From Streptosporangiaceae bacterium (GTDB lineage Bacteria; Actinomycetota; Actinomycetes; Streptosporangiales; Streptosporangiaceae), in the NCBI GenBank assembly GCA_025934635.1, contig JAICWX010000211.1:1-15510 (forward strand): a DNA stretch of 15,510 nt. The letters run 5' to 3'. The notes beneath the pieces are model-generated. The model did not search any database. It was given only the letters and a program-made list of their open reading frames with translations, and was not told where the DNA came from. Made by a program: the position numbers and the translations under genes. Positions 1 through 7,807 of this stretch are shown one piece after another; position 1 is the first letter of the stretch, and every line of letters begins with the position of its first letter.

Positions 1-231
1 CCGGAACCCATGGCCGCCGCCGGGCCGGCGGCCGCGCCTGAGCCGGTGACCGCGGGCACGCCGCTGCCTAACTACGACGCGCTGACCGTGGCCTCGCTCC
101 GGGCCCGGCTCCGCAACCTGGACGTGGCGCAGGTCAGGCAGCTCGCGGAGTATGAGCGGGCGCATGCCGGCCGGGCCGACGTGCTGGGCATGTACGAGCG
201 CCGGATCGCCAAGCTGGAGGCAGAAGCTTAA
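1..231 (+). CDS. Lipid droplet-associated protein, C-terminal DUF8129-type domain (5' truncated)
   Basis: The frame is open from the first base, so this is the 3' end of a gene that begins before the window; the ATG at 10 is probably internal. After a Pro/Ala-rich linker the last 50 or so residues hold a compact helical segment (motifs [16 protein letters not shown] and QLAEYERAH, ending in [11 protein letters not shown]). I recognise this as the C-terminal domain of the proteins annotated as lipid droplet-associated in actinomycetes, which commonly sit directly upstream of xseA. The stop codon (229-231) lies one base before the xseA start, so the two genes are probably co-transcribed and translationally coupled. 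The biochemical role is not established; the family name rests on homology. Confidence 0.72.
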   Translation, partial: PEPMAAAGPAAAPEPVTAGTPLPNYDALTVASLRARLRNLDVAQVRQLAEYERAHAGRADVLGMYERRIAKLEAEA

Positions 232-232
232 G

Positions 233-1465
233 GTGGCGCTGGATACCTCGGCCGAATCGCCCGTCCCCGTCCGGACCGTACTGCAGCTGGTCGGCGGGTG
301 GATCGGCAAGCTCGGCCGGGTCTGGGTCGAGGGGCAGATCGCCGAGCTCGCGGTGCGCGGCGGCACGGTGTTCCTGACCCTGCGCGATCCGGTCGCGGCG
401 GTGTCGGCCCGGGTCATCTGCTCCCGGCCGGTCTTCGACGCGGCCCAGCCGCCGCCCGCCGACGGGGCCCGGGTCGTCATCTTCGCCCGGCCGGACTTCA
501 ACGCCAACCGGGGTTCGTTCGCGCTCACCGCGCTGGAGATCCGGGCCGTCGGCGTGGGTGAGCTGCTGGCCCGGCTGGAGCGGCTGCGCCGCGAGCTGAC
601 CTCGGAGGGGCTTTTTTCAGCCGAACGGAAGAGGCCGATCCCCTTCCTGCCGGGTGTCATCGGCCTCATCTGCGGGCGTGATTCCGCGGCCCAGCGGGAC
701 GTCCAGCAGAACGCCGGGCGGCGCTGGCCGGCCGTCCGGTTCCGGGTCGAGCAGGTGGCGGTGCAGGGGTCGTACGCGGCCGCCGAGGTCATCGACGCGC
801 TGCACCGGCTCGACGCCGACCCCGAGGTCGACGTGATCGTGATCGCGCGCGGCGGCGGCTCGCTCGAGGACCTGCTCCCGTTCTCCGACGAGTCCCTGGT
901 CCGGGCGGTGGCGGCGTGCCGCACGCCGGTGGTGAGCGCGATCGGGCACGAGCAGGACACGCCGCTGCTCGACTACGTGGCGGACGTGCGCGCGTCCACG
1001 CCGACGGACGCGGCCAAGCGGGTGGTGCCCGACGTGGCCGAGCAGGTCGCGCTCATCACCCAGCTGCGCGGCCGGGCCCGGCGCAGCATGACCGGCTGGC
1101 TCGACCGCGAGAGCGCCTGGCTGGCGGGGATGAAGTCCCGGCCCGCGCTGGCCGACCCGGTGCGCGAGATCGAGCGCCAGGCCGAGCGGGTGGACGCGCT
1201 GCTGCAGCGGTCCCGGATGTCGCTGACCGCGAGCCTGGCCCGGGCCAGCGACGACGTGACGCACACGCGGGCCCGCCTGCTCGCCCTGTCGCCCGCGTCC
1301 ACGCTGCGCCGCGGCTACGCGATCGTGCAGCACCCCAACGACGGCGTGGTCCGCAGCGCGGCCGAGGTGAAGCCGGGCGCGCTGCTGACCGTCCGCTTCG
1401 CCGAGGATCAGCTCACGGTGCGGGTCCCCAAGACGAGATCAGCCGATGACACTAGCCGCGGATAG
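233..1465 (+). CDS. xseA: Exodeoxyribonuclease VII large subunit
   Basis: This is the catalytic subunit of exonuclease VII, a cytoplasmic metal-independent nuclease that degrades single-stranded DNA to oligonucleotides with the XseB subunit. The 410-residue product has an N-terminal OB-fold (about residues 10-105) followed by the Exonuc_VII_L domain. Family signatures are visible: [16 protein letters not shown] at about 204-219, [20 protein letters not shown] at about 235-254, and a long helical, Arg-rich stretch in the last third. I start at GTG 233, one base after the preceding stop, with GGAGG at 216-220 as the ribosome binding site. An ATG at 152 in the same frame would add 27 low-quality residues inside the upstream gene. 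The stop lies 10 bases before the preferred xseB start. Confidence 0.95.
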   Translation: MALDTSAESPVPVRTVLQLVGGWIGKLGRVWVEGQIAELAVRGGTVFLTLRDPVAAVSARVICSRPVFDAAQPPPADGARVVIFARPDFNANRGSFALTALEIRAVGVGELLARLERLRRELTSEGLFSAERKRPIPFLPGVIGLICGRDSAAQRDVQQNAGRRWPAVRFRVEQVAVQGSYAAAEVIDALHRLDADPEVDVIVIARGGGSLEDLLPFSDESLVRAVAACRTPVVSAIGHEQDTPLLDYVADVRASTPTDAAKRVVPDVAEQVALITQLRGRARRSMTGWLDRESAWLAGMKSRPALADPVREIERQAERVDALLQRSRMSLTASLARASDDVTHTRARLLALSPASTLRRGYAIVQHPNDGVVRSAAEVKPGALLTVRFAEDQLTVRVPKTRSADDTSRG

Positions 1466-1475
1466 GGTTGGGTTC

Positions 1476-1721
1476 GTGACAGATCAGGCCCCCACGGAGA
1501 CGCTCACCTACGAGCAGGCCAGGGACAAGCTGGCCGCGGTGGTCAAGCGGCTCGAAGCGGGCGGCCTGACCCTGGAGCAGTCGCTCGAGCTGTGGGAACG
1601 TGGCGAGCGGCTGGCCACGGTGTGCGGGGAGTGGCTGGACGGCGCCCGGGCCCGGCTGGCCGCGGCCATGGCCACCCGGGAGCCCGACCAGGCCGAGTCA
1701 GCGGACGATACTCCCTTCTGA
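1476..1721 (+). CDS. xseB: Exodeoxyribonuclease VII small subunit
   Basis: The product is the small helical subunit that binds the long helices of XseA; several copies assemble per large subunit. It is about 81 residues, the usual size, with the family core LTYEQARDKLAAVVKRLEAG followed by LTLEQSLELWERGE. The C-terminal tail is acidic and disordered-looking (ends ADDTPF). I prefer the GTG at 1476, because homologs begin about ten residues before the LTYEQA motif and a G-rich stretch (GGGTTGGG) lies just upstream. An in-frame ATG at 1446 would overlap the end of xseA by 20 bases and cannot be excluded. The pair is a standard two-gene unit. Confidence 0.93.
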   Translation: MTDQAPTETLTYEQARDKLAAVVKRLEAGGLTLEQSLELWERGERLATVCGEWLDGARARLAAAMATREPDQAESADDTPF

Positions 1722-1772
1722 GCTCCTTCTACCAGGGCGTTTGCCTGCCTTCTCAGTGGGCAGCCGCCAGGT

Positions 1773-2912
1773 ATGAACCCGGCCGAGAAGGCGATCAGGG
1801 CGGTCGACGCCGGACAGCAGCGGTTCACGCCCACGGCCTTCGTCTTCGGGGTGATCAAGAAGTACGGCGACGACAACGGCGGCGTGCTGGCCTCCAACCT
1901 TGCCTACTCGGCGTTCGTGTCGATCTTCCCGCTGCTGCTGATCCTGACGACGATCCTCGGCCTGGTCGCCTCGGTCAACCCGGCCGTCCGGACCCACGTG
2001 CTGAACGCGGTGGCAGGCCAGATTCCTGCCATCGGCACCACCTTGACCGGCAACGTGCACGTACTCAAGCGATCGAGCATCATCGGGCTGATCATCGGCT
2101 TCGTCGGCCTGGTCTGGGGCGCGACCGGGCTGGCCCAGGCGGGGCTGTTCACCATGGAGCAGGTCTGGAACCTGCCCGGGCCCGCGCGGCCCGGGTTCGT
2201 CCCGCGGCTGGGCCGCGCGATGCTGTTCATCGCCCTGCTCGGCGGCGGCCTGATCGTCACGACCGGGCTGGCCAGCCTCAACACCTACCTGCTCAAGGGC
2301 TTCTGGTCGGTGATCGGGGCCGAGGTGTCGGCCGCGGCCTTCAACATCGGGATGTACATCGGCGCGTTCCGTGCGCTGACCCCCAAGGGCGTGCCGACCC
2401 GCAAGCTGCTGCCGGGCGCGATCACCGGCGGGATCTTGTGGACCGTGCTGCAGGTCCTCGGCACCTGGCTGGTGCACCACTTCCTGCACAGCGACTCGGT
2501 GTACGGGATCTTCGGCATCGTGCTCGGGCTGCTGGCCTGGATCTATCTCGCCGTCCAGGTCACCGTGTACGCCGCCGAGATCAACGTGGTGCTGGCCCGG
2601 CGGCTGTGGCCGCGGAGCATCGTCCAGCCGCCGCTGACCGAGGCCGACCGGGCCAGCATGGCCCTGCAGGCGCTGCAGAACCAGCGGCGGCCCGAGCAGC
2701 ACATCGAGGTGACCTTCGACGACCGCGCGACGACCGCGCCCGAATCGGCCCGGACGCCGCGTACCCCGGACGAGGTGGCCCCGCCCGCCGAGGTCCCGGC
2801 GGAGGTCCTCGCCGAGGCCCGTGACGACGTCGCCGAGGCCCACGACGAGGTCAAAGTGCCGGAGCAGCGGCCGGAGCCCGAGCTACCGGCCGGGCGTGAC
2901 CGGGCGCAGTGA
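1773..2912 (+). CDS. YihY/BrkB-family (virulence factor BrkB) integral membrane protein
   Basis: This 379-residue protein has about six hydrophobic segments (roughly residues 40-65, 101-125, 149-170, 178-203, 212-240 and 244-275), arranged as in the YihY/BrkB family, which was once mis-called RNase BN. Recognisable features are the early SIFPLLLILTTILG helix, the WGATGLAQAG turn and a YGIFGIVLGLLAWIYL segment near the end of the domain. The last 100 residues form a hydrophilic, Glu/Asp/Pro/Arg-rich cytoplasmic tail typical of actinobacterial members. The molecular function of the family is unknown. It follows xseB by 51 bp with no clear terminator, so read-through is possible. Its last 30 bases overlap the convergent DUF4245 gene. 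Confidence 0.87.
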   Translation: MNPAEKAIRAVDAGQQRFTPTAFVFGVIKKYGDDNGGVLASNLAYSAFVSIFPLLLILTTILGLVASVNPAVRTHVLNAVAGQIPAIGTTLTGNVHVLKRSSIIGLIIGFVGLVWGATGLAQAGLFTMEQVWNLPGPARPGFVPRLGRAMLFIALLGGGLIVTTGLASLNTYLLKGFWSVIGAEVSAAAFNIGMYIGAFRALTPKGVPTRKLLPGAITGGILWTVLQVLGTWLVHHFLHSDSVYGIFGIVLGLLAWIYLAVQVTVYAAEINVVLARRLWPRSIVQPPLTEADRASMALQALQNQRRPEQHIEVTFDDRATTAPESARTPRTPDEVAPPAEVPAEVLAEARDDVAEAHDEVKVPEQRPEPELPAGRDRAQ

Positions 2913-3431
2913 GGCGGCCAGCAGGCGCAGGTCGGCCCAGGTGGCGTTGCCGGTGACCACGACGGTGAACCCGGCCGGGCTGGTGGCGGACAGCGACCGC
3001 TGCCCCCGGGCCGGGCTGGCGCTGAAGGTCCAGGCCTGCCCGTCCAGCCGCGGAGGGGGCGGCGGGGCCGGCCGGAGCACCGTCCCGCTGTTGGTCATCC
3101 GGCGGACGAACGAGGCGGGGCTGGAGTTGCTCTCCTCCAGCGAGGCCAGCGTCCCGTCCGGGGTCATGAAGTCGAGGGCCCAGGTGACGGTGCCGGTGCC
3201 CGCGGCGCCGCCCGTGGTCAGGCCGGAGCCGACCGGCTGCCAGGACTCCGGCAGGCCGGCCGGGGCGACGGCCGGGTACGGCGCCAGCCGGGTCAGCGCG
3301 GCCAGGTCGCCGTGATAGCTGACGGTGACGGGCTCGGCGGCGTGCGGGGCGGGGATCGCCACCACGAGGACCGCGGCGCCCAGCACGCAGCCCAGGGCGG
3401 CGAGGCCGCCGTGCAGCACCCGGTTCAGCAC
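2883..3431 (-). CDS. DUF4245 domain-containing membrane-anchored protein
   Basis: The 182-residue protein has one N-terminal hydrophobic anchor (about residues 8-28, LAALGCVLGAAVLVVAI) and an extracytoplasmic domain. The core resembles DUF4245, with APAGLPESWQP at about residues 57-67 and WALDFMTPDGTLASLEESN in the middle. These genes are typically found next to glpX in actinomycetes, as here, where the gene is divergent from glpX. Function is unknown. The start is a GTG at 3431 with no clear Shine-Dalgarno sequence, so a nearby alternative start is possible. A PAPPPPPR stretch sits in the middle of the domain. The 3' end overlaps the convergent BrkB-family gene by 30 bp. Confidence 0.82.
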   Translation of the reverse strand: MLNRVLHGGLAALGCVLGAAVLVVAIPAPHAAEPVTVSYHGDLAALTRLAPYPAVAPAGLPESWQPVGSGLTTGGAAGTGTVTWALDFMTPDGTLASLEESNSSPASFVRRMTNSGTVLRPAPPPPPRLDGQAWTFSASPARGQRSLSATSPAGFTVVVTGNATWADLRLLAASLRPVTPGR

Positions 3432-3500
3432 AGCTCAGGTTAGCCCCGTTCGGTAAACACCGGGCGCGGGGTGGGCAGGGGATGCTCCGGTGTCGCTCAA

Positions 3501-3506
3501 TAGGAT
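3501..3506 (+). promoter_or_regulatory. Candidate -10 element for glpX
   Basis: TAGGAT matches the actinomycete -10 consensus (TA followed by four bases ending in T) and lies 32 bp before the glpX start, in the 106-bp divergent region between DUF4245 and glpX. I do not see a good -35 hexamer at the expected distance, so this is tentative. Confidence 0.35.
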
Positions 3507-3537
3507 CGACACGACGTCCAGCGGAAGGACACCAGCC

Positions 3538-4554
3538 ATGACCGCGGAACAGGCCGCCCACGAGCCAGCCAGTCACGCCCCCGACCGTAACCTCGCTCTC
3601 GAGCTGACCCGGGTGACCGAGGCCGCGTCGATGGCCGCCGCCCGGTGGGTGGGCCGGGGCGACAAGAACGGGGCCGACGGGGCCGCCGTGAACGCGATGC
3701 GACTGCTGATCAACTCGGTGTCGATGCGCGGCGTGGTGGTCATCGGCGAGGGTGAGAAGGACAACGCGCCGATGCTGTACAACGGCGAGGAGGTCGGCGA
3801 CGGCACCGGGCCGGCCTGCGACGTCGCGGTCGACCCGATCGACGGCACCCGGCTGTGCGCCAACGGGATGCCGAACGCGATCTCGGTCCTGGCCGTGTCC
3901 GATCGCGGCTCGATGTACGACCCGTCCGCCGTGTTCTACATGAACAAGCTGGCCACCGGCCCGGAAGCGGCGGGCATGGTGGACATCACCGCGCCCCCGG
4001 CCGCCAACATCGCCGCCGTGGCCCGGGCCAAGGCCTGCTCCCCGCAGGACGTGACCGTGGTCATCCTGGACCGGCCCCGGCACGAGAAGCTGATCGCGCA
4101 GGTCCGGGAGACCGGCGCCCGGATCCACCTGATCACCGACGGCGACGTGGCCGGCGCGATCATGGCCGCCCGCACCGGCACCGGCATCGACCTGCTGCTC
4201 GGCACCGGCGGCACCCCCGAGGCGATCATCGCCGCCTGCGCGCTCAAGTGCCTGGGCGGGATCATCCAGGGCCAGCTCGCGCCGCGCGACGACGAGGAAC
4301 GGCAGAAGGCCATCGACGCCGGGCACGACCTGGACCGGGTGCTCACCACCGACGACCTGGTGTCCTCGGACGACGTGTTCTTCGCCGCCACCGGGATCAC
4401 CGACGGCGAGCTGATGGGCGGGGTCAGGTACAAGTCGGGCGGCGCGACCACCCACTCGCTGGTCATGCGGTCCCGGTCGGGCACCATCCGCCGCATCGAG
4501 AGCGAGCACCAGTTGTGGAAGCTTCGTGCCTACTCTTCTGTCAACTTCGGCTGA
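3538..4554 (+). CDS. glpX: Fructose-1,6-bisphosphatase, class II
   Basis: The enzyme hydrolyses fructose 1,6-bisphosphate to fructose 6-phosphate, the committed gluconeogenic step; GlpX is usually the main FBPase in actinobacteria. The 338-residue product carries the family signatures: [11 protein letters not shown] from residue 70, the metal-binding motif DPIDGT at 99-104 (lithium-sensitive phosphatase superfamily), [12 protein letters not shown] near residue 222, and a conserved end, [11 protein letters not shown]. The ATG at 3538 is preceded by GGAAGG (3523-3528) at 9 bp spacing, which is why I prefer it to the in-frame GTG at 3490. The residues after DPIDGT read RLCANG where many actinobacterial members have TLTAKG; E. 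coli GlpX also has Arg there. The 3' end overlaps the convergent DUF1707 gene by 14 bp. Confidence 0.95.
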   Translation: MTAEQAAHEPASHAPDRNLALELTRVTEAASMAAARWVGRGDKNGADGAAVNAMRLLINSVSMRGVVVIGEGEKDNAPMLYNGEEVGDGTGPACDVAVDPIDGTRLCANGMPNAISVLAVSDRGSMYDPSAVFYMNKLATGPEAAGMVDITAPPAANIAAVARAKACSPQDVTVVILDRPRHEKLIAQVRETGARIHLITDGDVAGAIMAARTGTGIDLLLGTGGTPEAIIAACALKCLGGIIQGQLAPRDDEERQKAIDAGHDLDRVLTTDDLVSSDDVFFAATGITDGELMGGVRYKSGGATTHSLVMRSRSGTIRRIESEHQLWKLRAYSSVNFG

Positions 4555-5125
4555 AGAGGCGGAACCGGCGGCTCTTCGGCGGGGTGCGGACGGCCACCTC
4601 GCCGCCGAGCACCAGGGCCTTGACCTCGATCACCGGGTCACCCGGCCACAGCGGCGGGGGGGTGCTGCCGCGCTTACGGCCGAGCACCATGTGCCCGCTG
4701 ACGATCACGGACACCCCGTCCGGGACGATCAGCCGGAGCCGGCCGCCGAACACCGTCGCCAGGACCTGCACCCGGCTGGACTGCAGGATGGCCTGCGTGA
4801 AGTCGACCTCGACCTCCCCGAACATGGCCGTCACGGTGAGGTTCTCCGGTACCACCCAGCGGCCGTCCCGGCGGGCCGGCCCGAAGATCCCGGCCACCAC
4901 CTTGCCGCCGTCCAGGCGCACCGGCTGCGCCGACGGGACCGCGAGATCGGTCGTCAGCCCGGCGAGCTCGCCGAGCGTCCGGGCCGCAAAGGCGCGCTGC
5001 ACCCGGTCGGCATGCTCGTCCGCGGTCAGCCGTCCGTCGGTCATCGCGTCGCCCAGTAGGGCCACCACGCGATCGCGGTCCGTATCGGAGGCACGCAGGT
5101 CACGGGGGGAAGGCCGGGGGCTCAT
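4541..5125 (-). CDS. DUF1707 (SHOCT-like) domain-containing protein
   Basis: The first 55 residues form the DUF1707 domain seen in many actinobacterial proteins: [21 protein letters not shown], then [20 protein letters not shown], ending near ELAGLTTDL. The remaining 130 residues form a beta-rich region ([20 protein letters not shown] and similar repeats) that resembles the cell-wall-active antibiotics response (LiaF-like) C-terminal fold. No transmembrane helix is evident. Function is unknown. The ATG is at 5125 with a possible promoter -10 just six bases upstream, so the message may be leaderless. It is divergent from the glutamine synthetase-family gene (77-bp spacer) and overlaps the end of glpX by 14 bp. 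Confidence 0.85.
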   Translation of the reverse strand: MSPRPSPRDLRASDTDRDRVVALLGDAMTDGRLTADEHADRVQRAFAARTLGELAGLTTDLAVPSAQPVRLDGGKVVAGIFGPARRDGRWVVPENLTVTAMFGEVEVDFTQAILQSSRVQVLATVFGGRLRLIVPDGVSVIVSGHMVLGRKRGSTPPPLWPGDPVIEVKALVLGGEVAVRTPPKSRRFRLFSRS

Positions 5126-5131
5126 GTCTCA

Positions 5132-5137
5132 ATTATC
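5132..5137 (-). promoter_or_regulatory. Candidate -10 element, possible leaderless start of the DUF1707 gene
   Basis: Read on the minus strand this is GATAAT, six bases before the ATG at 5125. That spacing would place the transcription start at or next to the start codon, and no Shine-Dalgarno sequence is visible. Leaderless messages are common in actinomycetes. The -35 region is weak, so this remains an inference. Confidence 0.4.
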
Positions 5138-5202
5138 GACCCTCGCGGCCTTGTTGGCAGTCGGCTGTACGCGGCGGGGGGGAACATGCTACCCATGGGG
5201 GC

Positions 5203-6603
5203 ATGACAGACGGAGCGATCGAAACGGTGATGGAGCGGACCGGTCAGGAGGATATTCGCCTGGTCCGCTTCCTGTATGCCGATCACGGCGGGATCATCCG
5301 CGGGAAGGCTGCGGGCACCGCCCGGCTGCAGGAGCGGATCTCGAGCGGCATCGGCCACACGGTGGCGATGATGGCCATGTCCATGCTGGACCAGTTGCAG
5401 CCGGTGGCCGGGATGGGCCCGGTCGGCGAGGTCCGGATCGTGCCGGACCCGGATACCTTCGTCACGCTCCCCTACGCGCCCGGCGCCGCCGCGATGCTCT
5501 CGGACCTGATCAAGCCGGACGGCGCGCCGTGGGAAGCCTGCCCGCGGACGTTCCTCAAGCAGGCCATCGTCGAGCTGGCCGGCGAGGGCTACGCCATGCA
5601 GTCGGCCTTCGAGCCCGAGTTCACCGTGGGCCGCCGTGAGACCTCCCCGGCCGCGCCGACGATCCCGGACCGGCTCATCCCCATCGACGACAGCCTGTGC
5701 TACTCCTCCACCGGCTTCCACCAGGCGCACAACTTCGCCATGGAGCTCGTCGCGGCGATGGAAGCGCAGGGCCTCGAGGTCGAGCACTACTACCCCGAGC
5801 TCGGCCACGGCCAGCATGAGCTGGTCATCCGGTACGCGGACGCGCTGCGCGCCGCCGACAACCACGTGCTGTACCGGGAGACGGTCCGGGGGGTGGCGTT
5901 CCGGCACGGCCTGTGGGCCAGCCTGGCCCCCAAGCCGATCCCCGACCAGGCGGGCAACGGCACCCACCTGCACGGCTCGCTCATCGAACTGGGCACCGAC
6001 GGCCATCCGGGCGGGCGCAACGCGTTCGCCGATCCCGCCGACCGGAACGGCCTGTCCCAGGTGGGCTACCACTTCATCGGCGGCCTGCTCGCCCACCTGC
6101 CCGCCCTGGTCGCGCTGACCTGCGCCAGCGTGAACAGCTACCGCCGGCTCACGCCGCAGACCTGGGCCAGCGCGTTCACCTGCTACGGGATGGACAACCG
6201 GGAAGCCGCGATCAGGATCTGCTCTCCGTTGCGGGGCGACGCGGGGAGTTCGGTCAACCTGGAGCTGAAGCCGTCCGACTCCAGCGCCAACCCGTACCTG
6301 GCCCTCGGCGCGTTCATCTACGCGGGCCTGGACGGCATCCGGGGCAAGCTCGACCCGGGCGAGGCGGTGAACGTCGACCCGGCCACCCTGTCCGAATCCG
6401 AGCGGGCCGCGGGCGGCACCCACCGGCTGCCCGCCTCGCTCAACGCGGCGCTGGACGCGCTGGAAGGCGACGAGCTGCTGATGGACCTGCTCGGCCCGCT
6501 GCGCAGCAGCGCCTACCTGGCGGTCAAGCGCTCGGAGGCGGCCCACTTCGCCCACTCCACCGACCCCTACTACGAGTGCTTCCAGCACTTCACCAAGATC
6601 TGA
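5203..6603 (+). CDS. Glutamine synthetase-family (GlnA-like) ligase
   Basis: This 466-residue enzyme belongs to the type I glutamine synthetase fold, which joins an amine to the gamma-carboxyl of glutamate at the cost of ATP. Visible active-site elements are EPEF (137-140), GQHE ending at E206, NGTHLHGSL (252-260, ATP/glutamate site), NSYRRL (311-316), NREAAIRI (332-339) and SANPYLAL near 361-368. The tyrosine-containing adenylylation loop of classical GlnA is not recognisable, and the region around VNVDPATLSESER has no Tyr. It is therefore more likely one of the actinomycete GlnA paralogs (compare GlnA2, GlnA3 and GlnA4 of Streptomyces, some of which glutamylate polyamines or ethanolamine) than the housekeeping enzyme; the substrate cannot be told. 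Start ATG 5203 follows ATGGGGG. Its last five codons and stop form the left repeat of an inserted element. Confidence 0.9.
   Translation: MTDGAIETVMERTGQEDIRLVRFLYADHGGIIRGKAAGTARLQERISSGIGHTVAMMAMSMLDQLQPVAGMGPVGEVRIVPDPDTFVTLPYAPGAAAMLSDLIKPDGAPWEACPRTFLKQAIVELAGEGYAMQSAFEPEFTVGRRETSPAAPTIPDRLIPIDDSLCYSSTGFHQAHNFAMELVAAMEAQGLEVEHYYPELGHGQHELVIRYADALRAADNHVLYRETVRGVAFRHGLWASLAPKPIPDQAGNGTHLHGSLIELGTDGHPGGRNAFADPADRNGLSQVGYHFIGGLLAHLPALVALTCASVNSYRRLTPQTWASAFTCYGMDNREAAIRICSPLRGDAGSSVNLELKPSDSSANPYLALGAFIYAGLDGIRGKLDPGEAVNVDPATLSESERAAGGTHRLPASLNAALDALEGDELLMDLLGPLRSSAYLAVKRSEAAHFAHSTDPYYECFQHFTKI
6586..6603. repeat. attL core: 18-bp direct repeat at the 3' end of the glutamine synthetase-like gene
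   Basis: The sequence CACTTCACCAAGATCTGA occurs here and again, identical, at 14766-14783. Here it encodes His-Phe-Thr-Lys-Ile-stop, the final codons of the glutamine synthetase-like gene. The flanking bases differ between copies on both sides (G before and TCAGG after here; T before and CGGCC after at the other end). This is the pattern left by site-specific integration that duplicates a short core and rebuilds the target gene. The interval between the two copies is 8,180 bp. Confidence 0.82.
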
Positions 6604-6612
6604 TCAGGCACT

Positions 6613-6629
6613 CCCCGGCACGGCCGGGG
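6613..6629. terminator. GC-rich hairpin just inside attL
   Basis: CCCCGG (6613-6618) and CCGGGG (6624-6629) form a perfect 6-bp stem with a 5-base loop, ten bases after the glutamine synthetase-like stop codon. There is no T-run. Together with the palindrome at 6641-6658 it could end transcription of that gene in the integrated state. Confidence 0.4.
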
Positions 6630-6640
6630 CGCCCGCACAG

Positions 6641-6658
6641 AGGGCAGGTACCTGCCCT
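6641..6658. repeat. 18-bp perfect palindrome 38 bp inside attL
   Basis: AGGGCAGGTACCTGCCCT is identical to its own reverse complement. It lies within the frameshifted excisionase-like gene, close to the left repeat. It could be part of a terminator for the gene to the left, or a binding site for a dimeric DNA-binding protein in the arm region of the att site. Nothing in the sequence decides between these. Confidence 0.6.
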
Positions 6659-7067
6659 GCCTCCGGGAACCGACGAAGGCGGCCACGCCCTCCGGCACGA
6701 TGCGCACGGCGCTCCCCATCCTCACCGGGTCTCAGCTGGCCAGAGGAGATCAGCCGCCACACGGTCTTCTCGGAGACAGCGAGGTACTCAGCGACCTGCG
6801 GAACTCTGAGAAGACCGAGAGCCTCCGCGCCGACCTCGAGGTAAGTGGGTTCGCTCACCCAAACCAGACGGACCCGCTGGCAGGCCATGACACCGGAATC
6901 GCGGGTCCTGCCGTGTCCGGTCGTCTCCAAAGTGCCTACGCCACGGAGGGGCCCTATGACACGGAGCGGCGCAAGCTCCGAACAAGTCCGGCACGGCCTG
7001 CCGGTGCCGTACACCGAGGCGTGGTGTCCCGCGTCACATCCAAGACCACTCAACTGGAGGGAACCCT

Positions 7068-7574
7068 ATGAGCCGCAGACTCGTCGTGGCCGCGGCCATG
7101 GCTGGCTTAATTGCAGCCGCCGGCTGCTCGAACTCGTCCGCATCCTCGGCAGCGCTCTCTGCGACGGCCAGCCCGGCCAGCGTGTCTCCTACAGCCCGGC
7201 AGCCTGCGGCGCTGACGTGCAAGAAGCAGTACGCCGCCTGGAAATACGGCCCCGCCCGTCCGATCGGCAAGAAGCTCACCAAGGCGCTGAACTCCATTCA
7301 GGCCGCTGGGGACGACGAGGACATCCCGGAACTGACCTCAGCGCTCAAGAAATCTGGCCAGGCCGCTGCCGCGCTTCGCAATTACCCGATGCCCGCATGC
7401 GCCGACCCGCACGGCTACTGGGACAAGTCCCTCGCCCGCATCAAGGCGGCGGGAGACAACGCGGCCGACGGCAGCGGCCTGGGCGGCCTGCTCACGGCCG
7501 AGGCACCCCTGAAGGACGTCCCGGGCCTGCAGGCAAAACTGGAAGCCGAGCTCAAGAAGCGCCACCTGGGCTAG
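7068..7574 (+). CDS. Small secreted lipoprotein of unknown function
   Basis: The 168-residue product has a clear lipoprotein signal: two arginines after the start, a hydrophobic run and a lipobox with the lipidation cysteine at residue 20 (LIAAAGC). A Ser/Ala/Thr-rich linker (about 21-47) leads to a mostly helical mature domain with many Lys/Ala heptad-like stretches. Two further cysteines (in LTCKKQY and PACADPHG) might pair outside the membrane. I do not recognise a family. Start ATG 7068 is supported by GGAGGG about 6 bp upstream. It is the first intact gene inside the element and is divergent from the excisionase-like remnant. It would be exported and anchored to the outer face of the membrane. 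Function is not inferred. Confidence 0.8.
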   Translation: MSRRLVVAAAMAGLIAAAGCSNSSASSAALSATASPASVSPTARQPAALTCKKQYAAWKYGPARPIGKKLTKALNSIQAAGDDEDIPELTSALKKSGQAAAALRNYPMPACADPHGYWDKSLARIKAAGDNAADGSGLGGLLTAEAPLKDVPGLQAKLEAELKKRHLG

Positions 7575-7754
7575 CGTCTCAGCCCGACGCCTGGCCGCCG
7601 GCAAGACGACGCCCCGCCGGATCGAGGACCTGGCGGAGCATCATGCACTCTGCTGGCCGCATCCGGAAGGTGAACTCAGCACCGGACCGATAGCAGGCGG
7701 GGCACGGAATGTATCAGAGCCATCACGCAACCTGCGCGATCTAGGGCCAAGGCA

Positions 7755-7807
7755 AGGTCCCGCGCCTATCCTGGAGTTGTCGAGACATCCTGGAAGGTGC
7801 GGGACCT
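7755..7807. promoter_or_regulatory. Candidate operator region upstream of the flavoprotein gene
   Basis: A 9-bp inverted repeat, AGGTCCCGC (7755-7763) and GCGGGACCT (7799-7807), brackets the region directly before the GTG start. Between its arms is TTGTCGAGACAT (7777-7788), with TGTC and GACA arms around a 2-base centre. That resembles short operators used by actinomycete regulators. A possible -10, TATCCT, is at 7767-7772. The partner regulator could be the XRE protein encoded next door. No experimental support is visible. Confidence 0.4.

Larger units (their letters stand above)
6604..6888 (-). pseudogene. Excisionase-like MerR/HTH_17 protein, frameshifted, abutting attL
   Basis: The minus-strand frame encodes a typical excisionase DNA-binding helix set: LLRVPQVAEYLAVSEKTVWR followed by LISSGQLRP. 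It then turns into unconvincing sequence that stops at 6604. In the adjacent frame, beginning at about 6725, the expected wing and recognition segment continues: VRMGSAVRIVPEGVAAFVGS. One extra base in the CC pair at 6725-6726 explains the break. In that second frame translation would run through the attL core and end at 6570-6572 inside the neighbouring gene. Possible starts are ATG 6888 or GTG 6858. Excisionases (recombination directionality factors) bend DNA at att sites to favour excision, so the position beside attL fits. A sequencing error could mimic the frameshift. Confidence 0.7.

Noticed and set aside
152..232. ATG 152 as the xseA start
   Set aside because: It lies inside the upstream gene, adds residues unlike XseA, and is less well placed than GTG 233 with its GGAGG.
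617..1333. Minus-strand frame inside xseA
   Set aside because: It is a His/Arg/Gly-rich antisense shadow of a well-supported gene.
2851..4509. Long minus-strand frame opposite the DUF4245 and glpX genes
   Set aside because: It is antisense to two recognisable genes, is full of His/Gly/Arg/Pro runs, and is a typical high-GC shadow frame.
3855..5639. Very long plus-strand frame spanning glpX to the glutamine synthetase-like gene
   Set aside because: It crosses three recognised genes out of frame with no motif of its own.
5122..6588. Minus-strand frame covering the glutamine synthetase-like gene
   Set aside because: The opposite strand has clear family motifs along its whole length; this frame shows only Val/Gly/Arg/Gln-rich shadow composition.
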